Assembly (NCBI RefSeq): GCF_001295925.1
Contig: NZ_LJHQ01000056.1
Location: 1 to 64,000 of the forward strand
Source of the DNA: Allobosea sp. AAP35
GTDB lineage: Bacteria; Pseudomonadota; Alphaproteobacteria; Rhizobiales; Beijerinckiaceae
Direction: 5' to 3'
DNA length: 64,000 nucleotides
Shown: piece after piece, positions 54,011 to 62,667 of the stretch
Numbering within the stretch: the stretch's first letter is position 1
Layout: each line of letters starts with the position of its first letter
Translations under genes and position numbers: made by a program
Notes under the pieces: model-generated
What the model was told of the DNA's origin: nothing
Databases searched by the model: none
The model's input: only the letters and a program-made list of their open reading frames with translations

Positions 54011-54835
54011 ATGTCGAGCGACTACGAAACGCAATACAACAACCGCGCCCGCGTGCCCGAACACCCTGGGCTGATCGCGGGCTGGGCGCGCGATGCCGAA
54101 ATCTATCGGAGCGAGGCACTGTGCGAACTCGGCGTCTCCTATGGCGAGAGCGAGCGCCAGCGTTACGACCTGTTCAAGCCGGCGACCATCAACAGCACGG
54201 CCATCGTCATGTTCATCCATGGCGGCTACTGGCAGGGGCTCGACCGCAGCTTCTTCTCGCATATGGCGCGCGGACTGAACGCACGGGGCGTGCCGGTCGC
54301 CGTCGTCGGCTATGATCTTTGCCCACAGGTCACGCTCGGCCATATCGTGTGGGAAATCCAACAGGCGGCTGCGGCCCTGTGGCGGCGCTACGCGCTGCCG
54401 GTGGTGGCGACCGGGCATTCGGCCGGCGGGCATCTTTCGGCCTGCCTGCTGGCGACCAACTGGGCCAGCGTCGATGACAATCTCCCCAATCAACTCGTGC
54501 CGGCGGCCTATGGCATCTCGGGGATCTACAATCTGAAACCCCTGACCGAAACCAGCATCAATACGGCGCTGGGCTTGAGCTTCGAGGAGGCCGAGCGGGA
54601 GAGTCCGTTCTTCTGGCCGGCTCCGTCGGGGCTCGTCATGGACGCCGTCGTTGGGGCCGTCGAAAGCGAGGAATTTCTCAAGCAGAGCCGCCGCATCGTT
54701 GATGTCTGGGGTCTGTCGGGTGTGCAGACTCGGTACGAGGAGATCGTCGGTACCAACCATTTCACGGTGATCGAAGGGCTCGCCGATCCGGAAAACGCGA
54801 TGACCAGGCGTATCGCCGAACTCGCCGGCGCTTGA
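54011..54835 (+). CDS. Alpha/beta hydrolase (kynurenine-formamidase-like esterase)
   Basis: The 274-residue protein has the oxyanion motif MFIHGGYWQGLDRSFFSHMARGL and nucleophile motif GHSAGGHLSACLL; a His in TNHFTVIEGL ends the triad. HGGYW is typical of arylformamidase-type esterases, but function is not certain. ATG 54011 gives MSSDYETQYNNRARVPEH, the usual N-terminus; an upstream ATG at 53948 is less likely. Confidence 0.88.
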   Translation: MSSDYETQYNNRARVPEHPGLIAGWARDAEIYRSEALCELGVSYGESERQRYDLFKPATINSTAIVMFIHGGYWQGLDRSFFSHMARGLNARGVPVAVVGYDLCPQVTLGHIVWEIQQAAAALWRRYALPVVATGHSAGGHLSACLLATNWASVDDNLPNQLVPAAYGISGIYNLKPLTETSINTALGLSFEEAERESPFFWPAPSGLVMDAVVGAVESEEFLKQSRRIVDVWGLSGVQTRYEEIVGTNHFTVIEGLADPENAMTRRIAELAGA

Positions 54836-54891
54836 TCTGAGGGGCTGTGAGGTTCTATCGAGAGGCCTCTGCCAAACTTCGGAGCCGCGCG

Positions 54892-55128
54892 ATGCAGACC
54901 TTCTTCGTCGAGATCAAATGCAAGCTCGGCAAGACCTATGAGGTCGCCAGCGAACTCGCCGACCGCGAGATCGCCTCCGAAATCTACTCGACCGCGGGCA
55001 ACTATGACATCCTGGCGAAATTCCACGTCGCGGCCGACGTCGATATCGGCCATTTCGTCGCCCAGAAGGTGCAATCGATCCCAGAGATCGCCGATACGCA
55101 CACGATCATTACCTTCAAGGCGTTCTGA
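54892..55128 (+). CDS. Stand-alone Lrp/AsnC ligand-binding (RAM) domain protein
   Basis: The 78 residues form only the RAM fold (QTFFVEIKCKLGKTYEVASELADREIASEIYSTAGNYDILAKFHVAADVDIGHFVAQKVQSIPEI), with no helix-turn-helix. Such proteins can join larger Lrp assemblies or act as amino-acid sensors. GGAG lies 8 nt upstream of the ATG. Confidence 0.92.
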   Translation: MQTFFVEIKCKLGKTYEVASELADREIASEIYSTAGNYDILAKFHVAADVDIGHFVAQKVQSIPEIADTHTIITFKAF

Positions 55129-55269
55129 GGCGCCTCTGGCGGCCCGTCGAACCGGTGGGTCGGCCATCTCTGCTCGCGATTAATGCATCCCGCGCGCTTG
55201 ACGACGCCCCCTCATTCGCGCGACCTCGCCTGCTCATGCCATTGAGCCGACGCTGCTGGAGCCGCTGCG

Positions 55270-57564
55270 ATGAAGAGCAACCTGTCCCCCGATCTTCGCT
55301 CGGGTGCGCTCGTCTATCACCGCCTGCCCCGCCCCGGTAAGATCGAAATCCAGGCGACCAAGCCGCTCGGCAACCAGCGCGATCTCGCGCTCGCCTATTC
55401 GCCCGGCGTGGCGGCGGCCTGCGAAGCCATCGTCGATGATCCCTCGCAAGCCGCCGAACTGACCTCCCGGCAGAACCTCGTCGCCGTCATCACCAACGGC
55501 ACGGCCGTGCTGGGCCTGGGCGACATCGGCCCGCTGGCGTCCAAGCCCGTGATGGAGGGCAAGGCGGTCCTGTTCAAGAAATTCGCCGGGATCGACTGCT
55601 TCGACATCGAGGTCGAGCAGAAGAACATCGAGAAATTCGTCGAGGTGGTGGCGGCGCTGGAGCCGACCTTCGGCGGCATCAATCTCGAGGACATCAAGGG
55701 CCCGGAATGCTTCGAGATCGAGGAGCAGCTCAAGGCCCGGATGAACATTCCGGTCTTCCATGACGACCAGCACGGCACCGCGATCATCGTCTCGGCAGCG
55801 ATCCTGAACGGGCTCGACCTGTCGGGCAAGAAAATCGGCGACGTCAAGATCGTCGTCTCGGGCGCGGGTGCGGCGGCGCTGGCCTGCCTCAACCTGCTGG
55901 TCGAGCTCGGTGCGCAGCGCAAGAACATCTGGGTCACCGACCTCGAAGGCGTGGTCCACAAGGGCCGCAACACCCTGATGGACCGCTGGAAGGAGGTCTA
56001 TGCCCAGGAGACCGAGGCCCGCACGCTGGCCGAGGTGATCCCCGGGGCCGACGTCTTCCTCGGCCTCTCGGCTGCCGGCGTGCTGAAGCCCGAGATGGCC
56101 AAGGCCATGGGTGAGAAACCCATGATCCTGGCGCTGGCAAATCCCAACCCCGAGATCACGCCGGAGGATGCGCTCGCCGTGCGGCCCGATGCGATGATCT
56201 GCACAGGGCGGTCGGACTATCCCAACCAGGTCAACAACGTCCTGTGCTTTCCCTACATCTTCCGCGGCGCGCTCGACGTGCAGGCGACGACGATCAACGA
56301 AGCGATGAAGCTGGCTGCCGTGCGCGCCATCGCGTCGCTTGCCCGTGAGGCGACGTCGGATATCGCGGCGCGGGCCTATGGCGGCGAATCCTCGACGTTT
56401 GGGGCGACCTCGCTGATCCCCAACCCGTTCGACCCGCGCCTGATCATCCGCATTGCGTCGGCCGTGGCGGAAGCCGCGATGGCGACCGGCGTCGCGCGCA
56501 AGCCACTCGCCGATCTCGACGCCTATCGCGAGGAATTGTCGCGCTTCGTGTTCCGCTCGGGCTTCATCATGAAGCCGCTCTTCGCCCAGGCGAAGGCCGA
56601 CCCCAAGCGCGTGATCTACGCCGAGGGTGAGGACGAGCGCGTGCTGCGGGCGGCGCAGGTCGCGCTGGAGGAAGGGCTGGCGATCCCGATCCTGATCGGG
56701 CGTCCCAGTGTGATCGAGACCCGGGTCAAGCGCTTCGGTCTGTCGCTGCGCCCCGGCGTCGATTTCGAGGTGATCAATCCGGAGGATGATCCCCGCTATC
56801 GCGACTATGTGCAGACCTATCTCGACATCGCCGGCCGGCGCGGCGTCACGCCCGAGGCGGCGCGCTCGCTGGTGCGCACCAACAACACCGTGATCGCCGC
56901 GCTGGCGGTGGCGCGCGGCGAGGCGGATGCGATGATCACCGGGCTCGAAGGCCGGTTCATGTCGCGGCTGCGGCACATCAAGGACATCATCGGGCTTCAG
57001 CCCGGCGTCTGCGACATCTCGGCGATGACGCTGATCATCACCAACAAGGGCGCGTTCTTCCTGGCCGACACCCATGTCAAGAACGACCCCACCGCCGAGG
57101 AGATCGCCGACATGACGGTGCTGGCGGCGAGCCATGTCGCGCGCTTCGGCATCGAGCCCAAGATCGCGCTGTTGTCGCATTCGGATTTCGGCGCGGCCGA
57201 TACGCCCTCCGCGCTCAAGATGCGCAAGGCGCTGGCCATCATCCGCGAGCGCGCGCCGGACCTGGAATGCGATGGCGAGATGGAAGCCGACACGGCGCTG
57301 AGCGCGATGGTGCGCGAGCGCGTGCTGCCCTCCTCGCGGCTGAAGGGCGTCGCCAACGTGCTGATCTTCCCCAATCTCGACGCCGCCAACATCGCCTATC
57401 AGTTTGCCAAGGTGCTGGCGGACGCGCTGCCCGTCGGCCCGATCCTGATCGGTGCGGCCAAGCCGGTGCATATCCTGACCGGTTCGGTGACCGCGCGCGG
57501 CGTCGTCAACATGACGGCGGTGGCGGTCGTCGAGGCGCAGGAGCGCGCGGCTTTGGCCGGATGA
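55270..57564 (+). CDS. maeB: NADP-dependent malic enzyme with phosphotransacetylase-like domain
   Basis: The 764-residue fused enzyme converts malate to pyruvate. N-terminal malic domain ([72 protein letters not shown]), Rossmann NAD(P) site ([16 protein letters not shown]), and a C-terminal phosphotransacetylase-like half from about residue 430 that is regulatory rather than catalytic in characterised rhizobial enzymes. 141 bp of upstream sequence could hold the promoter. Confidence 0.95.
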   Translation: MKSNLSPDLRSGALVYHRLPRPGKIEIQATKPLGNQRDLALAYSPGVAAACEAIVDDPSQAAELTSRQNLVAVITNGTAVLGLGDIGPLASKPVMEGKAVLFKKFAGIDCFDIEVEQKNIEKFVEVVAALEPTFGGINLEDIKGPECFEIEEQLKARMNIPVFHDDQHGTAIIVSAAILNGLDLSGKKIGDVKIVVSGAGAAALACLNLLVELGAQRKNIWVTDLEGVVHKGRNTLMDRWKEVYAQETEARTLAEVIPGADVFLGLSAAGVLKPEMAKAMGEKPMILALANPNPEITPEDALAVRPDAMICTGRSDYPNQVNNVLCFPYIFRGALDVQATTINEAMKLAAVRAIASLAREATSDIAARAYGGESSTFGATSLIPNPFDPRLIIRIASAVAEAAMATGVARKPLADLDAYREELSRFVFRSGFIMKPLFAQAKADPKRVIYAEGEDERVLRAAQVALEEGLAIPILIGRPSVIETRVKRFGLSLRPGVDFEVINPEDDPRYRDYVQTYLDIAGRRGVTPEAARSLVRTNNTVIAALAVARGEADAMITGLEGRFMSRLRHIKDIIGLQPGVCDISAMTLIITNKGAFFLADTHVKNDPTAEEIADMTVLAASHVARFGIEPKIALLSHSDFGAADTPSALKMRKALAIIRERAPDLECDGEMEADTALSAMVRERVLPSSRLKGVANVLIFPNLDAANIAYQFAKVLADALPVGPILIGAAKPVHILTGSVTARGVVNMTAVAVVEAQERAALAG

Positions 57565-57643
57565 AGCGGTCATTGGCCCTCGCGCCCGCGCCTGTCGTCG
57601 GCTACGACAATCATGCTTTCAACCAGCTGACGAGACCTGATCG

Positions 57644-58501
57644 ATGAGCCGCATTGTCTATGTGAACGGCGCCTTTGTGCCGGAAGAAGACGCCACCATC
57701 TCGATCTTCGATCGTGGCTTCATCTTCGGCGACGGCATCTACGAGGTTTCGGCGGTGATCGGCGGCAAGCTCGTCGATTGCGAGGCGCATCTGGCGCGGC
57801 TGGAGCGCTCCTGCGGCGAGATCAGGCTCTCACTGCCCTGGTCGAAGGCCGAGTTGGTCGCGATCCATGAGGAGCTGATCGAGCGCAACAGCCTCGACGA
57901 GGGCGGAGTCTATCTGCAGGTCTCGCGCGGCGCGGCTGACCGCGACTTTCCCTTCCCCAAGGATGCCAAGCCGACATTGGTGATGTTCACCCAGGCCCGC
58001 AATTTCGTGAATGCGCCTGCGGTCAAGACCGGCATCAAGGTCGTCTCGACGCCGGATCTGCGCTGGGCCCGCCGCGACATCAAGAGCGTCAACCTGCTGG
58101 CGCCCGTGCTCGCCAAGCAGTTTGCCGCCGAAAACGGTGCGCAGGAAGCCTGGATGATCGAGGACGGCGTCGTGACGGAAGGCGCGTCCTCCACGGCCTG
58201 GATCGTCAAGGGCAAGACCCTGATCTCGCGACCGCTTTCCAACAAGGTGCTGCCCGGCATCACCCGCAAGGCCGTGCTGGCCTATATCGCGGAGACGGGC
58301 TTCACTTTCGAGGAGCGCGAGTTCACCCTGCAGGAGGCACTCGACGCCGAGGAGGCCTTCATCACCTCGGCGACCAGCCTCGTCATGCCGGTGACGACAA
58401 TCGACGGCCACAGCATCCACAATGGCGCGCCGGGCCCGACCGCGCTGCGCCTGCGCGAGATTTACATCGATTTCGCCAGGGAGGGCGGCGTGCTGGGGTG
58501 A
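57644..58501 (+). CDS. dat: D-amino-acid aminotransferase (fold type IV)
   Basis: PLP aminotransferase of 285 residues. Catalytic Lys147 in RRDIKSVNLLAPV, cofactor motif EGASSTAWIV, and FITSATSLVMPVTTIDG near the C-terminus. The N-terminus YVNGAFVPEEDATISIFDRGFIFGDGIYEV is typical of D-Ala aminotransferase/BCAT-like IlvE relatives; annotated as D-amino-acid aminotransferase on YLQVSRGAADRDFPFP. Branched-chain specificity is not excluded. Confidence 0.86.
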   Translation: MSRIVYVNGAFVPEEDATISIFDRGFIFGDGIYEVSAVIGGKLVDCEAHLARLERSCGEIRLSLPWSKAELVAIHEELIERNSLDEGGVYLQVSRGAADRDFPFPKDAKPTLVMFTQARNFVNAPAVKTGIKVVSTPDLRWARRDIKSVNLLAPVLAKQFAAENGAQEAWMIEDGVVTEGASSTAWIVKGKTLISRPLSNKVLPGITRKAVLAYIAETGFTFEEREFTLQEALDAEEAFITSATSLVMPVTTIDGHSIHNGAPGPTALRLREIYIDFAREGGVLG

Positions 58502-58514
58502 GACGGCGAGAAGC

Positions 58515-59543
58515 TCAAAGCGCGTCCAGCTGGGCCTCCAACCCCTCGATGCGGGACAGAGCTGAGCCCAGCCGTTCCCGCCAGCGCGGGCCGCCCCCCA
58601 GAGCGTCCTGATAGGCTTCGCGCAGCTCATCGGGACGATCACGCGCGAGGACGTTGATCAGGAACGCCGCTTGCCGGCGGTCCTTGATCGATTTCAGGCT
58701 GTCGGCGCCCTCACGACGCCGGTCGGACACGATCAGCTTATGGATCGCGAAGCGCTCCGGCCGGGGTATCTGGACGAGAACGCCGTTGCGGTAGCCAACA
58801 GCGGCCGAGATCGGTTCGGCGAGCAGGAAATTCAGGTAGTGCAGCGACTGGGCGTGCACGCCCAAGGCGCGCAAGGGCCGTGTCTCTTCCTTGTCGGAAA
58901 AGGACGGCGTCAGGAACTCGACCAGAAGGTCGTTGCGGCTTTGCCGCCAACGCCAACTTCTATGGCGATCCATGCCTGGGACGGGCTCAAAAGCGAGCTC
59001 GCCAAGCAGCCCCGGCAAACTGCCATCCACACTGTCCCGAAGCGCCAGCGACAGGCGCTCGAAACTCGCAATGTCGATGTCGTTCGTCTGCACGGCCTCG
59101 TCCAGCCGATAGCGAACACCGAGTTCGCCCTCATAGAGTCGGAAGGCCAGCGTGCCGACGATCGTCCCGCCCAAACGGAACACCCCGGCGGCGGCCAGCG
59201 CCGCAACCAGGCCTCCGGTTGCTGCGTCGATGGGCAATAGGCCTTCCGCCCTCAGGATCCGGATCAGCCGCGTGCGACGCGAGCGCCGCTCGGCCGCCTC
59301 CACCTTCAAAACCTTGGCGCGGTCGATGCGGTCGCGCAGCTGCGGCGTATCTTCCCCGATATAACGCTTCTTGACCTCCGTGCCGACACGGTAGCTGTCA
59401 TACCAATAAGTGCGCCCATTGCGCTCGACGCGGGTGGGGGCGCCGCGCAATTCGGAGACGCTCTCGTCCCGCAGCGCATTGAGGAGATCATGGTAGGCCG
59501 CGTGCGCCAGCGGCGAATGGTCGGCGATGTCGATCAAGGCCAT
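58515..59543 (-). CDS. GSU2403-type nucleotidyltransferase-fold protein
   Basis: The 342-residue protein has a central segment resembling a nucleotidyltransferase fold (RLGGTIVGTLAFRLYEGELGVRYRLDEAVQTNDIDIASFERLSLAL), with the paired acids of NDIDIA, and a helical N-terminus (YWYDSYRVGTEVKKRYIGEDT). Related proteins include AbiEii-like toxins, but no partner antitoxin gene is adjacent. Start at ATG 59543, immediately beside two palindromes that probably regulate it. It is convergent with dat and downstream of guaD. Confidence 0.8.
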   Translation of the reverse strand: MALIDIADHSPLAHAAYHDLLNALRDESVSELRGAPTRVERNGRTYWYDSYRVGTEVKKRYIGEDTPQLRDRIDRAKVLKVEAAERRSRRTRLIRILRAEGLLPIDAATGGLVAALAAAGVFRLGGTIVGTLAFRLYEGELGVRYRLDEAVQTNDIDIASFERLSLALRDSVDGSLPGLLGELAFEPVPGMDRHRSWRWRQSRNDLLVEFLTPSFSDKEETRPLRALGVHAQSLHYLNFLLAEPISAAVGYRNGVLVQIPRPERFAIHKLIVSDRRREGADSLKSIKDRRQAAFLINVLARDRPDELREAYQDALGGGPRWRERLGSALSRIEGLEAQLDAL

Positions 59544-59606
59544 GTTCAACACCTCTGAATGACGTTGAACATGCCATGTGTTCAACAAAATATCAAATCG
59601 TTGAAC
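59544..59606. promoter_or_regulatory. Double palindromic operator upstream of the nucleotidyltransferase-fold gene
   Basis: Four heptamers alternate as GTTCAAC (59544-59550), GTTGAAC (59564-59570), GTTCAAC (59580-59586) and GTTGAAC (59600-59606). They form two identical palindromes of 27 bp, each with a 13-bp centre, spaced 36 bp apart. The first abuts the start codon; the second reaches into the 3' end of guaD. The layout suggests cooperative repressor binding over the promoter. Confidence 0.7.
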
Positions 59607-60927
59607 ACGCCTGCCCGCGCACTGGGCCAGCCACATGCTCCCCCATCACATAGGTCGCGACGACGTTGCGCTCGTCGCCGAGCGTGACCAGCACGAACAG
59701 CTCCTCGGCCAGATCGCGCGCCGTCTCCAGCCGGTGGGCCATGGCCCGCTGGGCGCTCGCATCGAGCACGACGATGTCGGCCTCGTGGCCGGGCTCCAGA
59801 GAGCCGATCAGATGGTCGAGCTTCAACGCCCTGGCGTTGCCCAGCGTGATGGCGTGCAAGGCAGCGAACGCCGAGAGCGACTGCCCCTGCAGTTGCAGCA
59901 CCTTGTAGGCTTCCGACATCGTGCGCAGCATCGAATAGGAGGTGCCGCCGCCGATATCGGTAGCGACCGCGACGGGCACGCCCTCGGCCCGGGCGCGGGC
60001 CCAGTCGAACAGGCCGGAGCCGAGGAAGAGGTTCGAAGTCGGGCAGAACACGGCGACCGTGCTGGTCTCGGCGAAACGCCGCCATTCCCGGTCGGTCATG
60101 TGGATGCAATGGCCGAGCAGGCTTTTGGGGCCCAGCAGGCCGTAATGCTGGTAGATGCCGGCATAATCGCCGGGCTCCGGATAGAGCTCGTTGGCGAGCG
60201 CGATCTCGGCCCGGTTCTCGTTGATATGGGTCTGGACATGGCAGTCGGGATGCTCGGCCGCGAGCCGCCCCGCGGCCTCCATCTGCTGCGGCGTCGAGGT
60301 CACAACGAAGCGGGGCGTGATGGCGTAAAGCTGGCGGCCCCTGCCGTGCCAGCGCGCGATCAGCGCCTTTGAGTCGGCATAGCTGCTCTCGGCTGTATCG
60401 GTGAGCGCTCCAGGCGCATTGCGGTCCATCATCACCTTGCCGGCGATCATGCGGGTGTTGCGACGCTCGGATTCGCGAAACAGCGCTTCCGCCGATTGCG
60501 GATGCACGGAGCCGTAGATCACTGCCGTCGTGGTGCCGTTGGCCAACAGCTCATCGAGAAGGAAGGCCGCGAGCTTTTCGGGATGGCCCTGCTGCGCCAG
60601 CCGCTGCTCCTCGACGAAGGTGTAGCGCTCGAGCCAGTCCATCAGCTGGGCGCCATAGGAGGCGATCACCTGCGTCTGCGGCATGTGGAGATGGGCGTCG
60701 ATGAAGCCGGGCATGATCAGGTGCGGGCGGTGGTCGGTGATCTCCGCCCCCGTCGGCAGGGTCGACAGGATGGCCTCCGCCGGGCCGACCGCGCGGATGA
60801 CGCCGCCCTCGATCACCAGCACCCCGTCCGCGACATAACGATGCGCCGCCTCGCCGTCGTCGTGCGGATCGGCGACAAACCAAAGCAGGCGGCCGCGCAG
60901 GGCGCGAATGGCGGGGTTTTCCGTCAC
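59593..60927 (-). CDS. guaD: Guanine deaminase
   Basis: Amidohydrolase of 444 residues that converts guanine to xanthine, directly upstream (in pathway) of the xanthine dehydrogenase encoded next door. Metal ligands are in PGFIDAHLHMPQTQVIASYGAQLMDWLERYTF, HTHINE-type QTHINENRAE, GHCIHMTD and DIGGGTS. The GTG start at 60927 has GGAG 9 nt upstream. It is divergent from xdhA, 273 bp apart. Confidence 0.93.
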   Translation of the reverse strand: MTENPAIRALRGRLLWFVADPHDDGEAAHRYVADGVLVIEGGVIRAVGPAEAILSTLPTGAEITDHRPHLIMPGFIDAHLHMPQTQVIASYGAQLMDWLERYTFVEEQRLAQQGHPEKLAAFLLDELLANGTTTAVIYGSVHPQSAEALFRESERRNTRMIAGKVMMDRNAPGALTDTAESSYADSKALIARWHGRGRQLYAITPRFVVTSTPQQMEAAGRLAAEHPDCHVQTHINENRAEIALANELYPEPGDYAGIYQHYGLLGPKSLLGHCIHMTDREWRRFAETSTVAVFCPTSNLFLGSGLFDWARARAEGVPVAVATDIGGGTSYSMLRTMSEAYKVLQLQGQSLSAFAALHAITLGNARALKLDHLIGSLEPGHEADIVVLDASAQRAMAHRLETARDLAEELFVLVTLGDERNVVATYVMGEHVAGPVRGQACSTI

Positions 60928-61060
60928 GGGCTTGGACTCCGGCTCAAATTCACATCACATCTGCACCAAATCAAAGCTTCCGGCCAAGCGGGGATCATGC
61001 CTAATCTGAGGGCATGATTTGTGTCGCATCGGATCGAATCCTGCCCCTACCATTCGCGCC

Positions 61061-61165
61061 GTCATCCCGGACGCAGCGAAGCGGAGATCCGGGATCCATT
61101 CCGGAGCGTTCCCCGGAGAGGTTCAGGCATGGATCCCGGGTCTCCCTGCGGTCGCCCGGGATGAC
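61061..61165. repeat. REP-like palindrome between guaD and xdhA
   Basis: Outer arms GTCATCCCGG and CCCGGGATGAC and inner arms GAGATCCGGGATCCA and TGGATCCCGGGTCTC fold back on each other. This is another dispersed rhizobial intergenic palindrome. The rest of the 273-bp gap (60928-61060) holds the guaD promoter region but no clear site is seen. Confidence 0.8.
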
Positions 61166-61200
61166 CCACAATGGAGCGGTCAGCACCATGCGAGCCGCCC

Positions 61201-62667
61201 ATGCGTGAGACGCTGCGCTTCCTCCTCGGCGACGAATTGATCGAGATCGCGCCCTGCGACCCGACGCTCACTGTGCTCGACTGGCTGCGGCTGGAGCGGC
61301 GCCTGACCGGCAGCAAGGAAGGCTGCGCTGAGGGCGATTGCGGCGCCTGCACGGTCGTCGTCGGCCGGCTCGATCGCTGCCGGCTGCGCTATGAGGCGAT
61401 CAATGCCTGCATCCGCTTTTTGCCGACGCTCGATGGCTGCCAGATTCTGACGGTCGAGCATCTGAAGCGCCCCGACGGCAGCCTGCATCCGGTCCAGCAG
61501 GCGATGGTCGATTGTCACGGCTCGCAATGCGGCTTTTGCACGCCGGGCATCGTGATGTCGCTCTTCGCGCTCTGGCTGAACGAGAATACGCCGTCGGTTG
61601 CGCGGATCGAGGATGCGCTGGCGGGCAATCTCTGCCGCTGCACCGGCTATGAGCCGATCATCGCGGCGGCGCAGCGGATGTATCATCTCGATGAGGCCGA
61701 ATGGTTCGACCGTGATGCGGTCGCAGACACGCTGCGCGCGCTGGCCGATATGGAGACGCTGGCGCTGACGAGCCCCAAGGGCCGCTTCCTGGCCCCGGCG
61801 ACGGTCAACGCCCTTGCCGATCTCGTCATGGCCCATCCGCAGGCCACGCTGGTCGCGGGCGCGACCGATGTCGGGCTCTGGGTCACGAAGGGCATGCGCC
61901 GGCTCGATCCGGTGATCTCCCTCGGACGCATCGAAGCGCTGCGGGAGATCGCGGATCGGGGCGACCACATCGTCTTCGGCGCGATGGCGACGCATGCGGA
62001 GGTCCGCCCCGTGCTGGCATCGCTTTCGCCGCAGCTCGACGAGCTGATGCGCCGCTTTGGCGGTGAACAGGTCCGCAATGCCGGCACGATCGGCGGCAAC
62101 ATCGCCAATGGCTCGCCGATTGGCGACCTGCCACCGGCGCTCATCGCGCTTGGCGCGAGCCTGGTCCTGCGCCGTGGCGGCGAACAGCGCGACATCCCGC
62201 TGGAAGACTTCTTCCTCGACTACCGCAAGCAGGACCGGCGCGAGGGCGAGTTCGTCGAGGCCGTGATCGTGCCCAAGCTTCCGCGCGACGCTGAGTTCCA
62301 CATTTCGAAGATCTCGAAGCGCTTCGACGAGGACATCTCGGCCGTCTGCGGCGCCTTTCTGCTGGAGATCGGCCGGGATGGCTGGATTACGGACGCAAGG
62401 CTTGCCTATGGCGGCTTGGCCGGCATCCCGAAGCGCGCGCTGGAAACGGAGGCCGCGCTGATTGGCCGGGCCTGGGATGACGCGGCGGTCGACGACGCTA
62501 TTCTCGCCCTCCCGCGCGACTTCACGCCACTGTCCGACATGCGCGCCTCGGCCGGATACCGGCTCGCGATGGCCGGCAACCTGCTGCGGCGCTTCCTGAT
62601 CGAGACCACGCGACCCGGCGTCGAGACCCGCGTCGCCGGCCTGCTGGCGGAGGCGCGCCATGGCTGA
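61201..62667 (+). CDS. xdhA: Xanthine dehydrogenase small subunit XdhA
   Basis: FeS/FAD subunit of 488 residues. First [2Fe-2S] site CAEGDCGAC with the following Cys, second site CGFCTPG and CRCTGYEP, then the FAD-binding domain (LVAGATDVGLWVTKGMRRLDPVISLGRI, GNIANGSPIGDLPPALIALGA). Transfers electrons from the molybdenum centre to NAD. Start at ATG 61201; 61171 is an alternative inside the repeat. Confidence 0.95.
   Translation: MRETLRFLLGDELIEIAPCDPTLTVLDWLRLERRLTGSKEGCAEGDCGACTVVVGRLDRCRLRYEAINACIRFLPTLDGCQILTVEHLKRPDGSLHPVQQAMVDCHGSQCGFCTPGIVMSLFALWLNENTPSVARIEDALAGNLCRCTGYEPIIAAAQRMYHLDEAEWFDRDAVADTLRALADMETLALTSPKGRFLAPATVNALADLVMAHPQATLVAGATDVGLWVTKGMRRLDPVISLGRIEALREIADRGDHIVFGAMATHAEVRPVLASLSPQLDELMRRFGGEQVRNAGTIGGNIANGSPIGDLPPALIALGASLVLRRGGEQRDIPLEDFFLDYRKQDRREGEFVEAVIVPKLPRDAEFHISKISKRFDEDISAVCGAFLLEIGRDGWITDARLAYGGLAGIPKRALETEAALIGRAWDDAAVDDAILALPRDFTPLSDMRASAGYRLAMAGNLLRRFLIETTRPGVETRVAGLLAEARHG

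Noticed and set aside
55234..57573. 779-codon minus-strand frame opposite the malic enzyme
   Set aside because: His/Arg/Asp-rich shadow with no recognisable domain; the malic enzyme frame is unequivocal.
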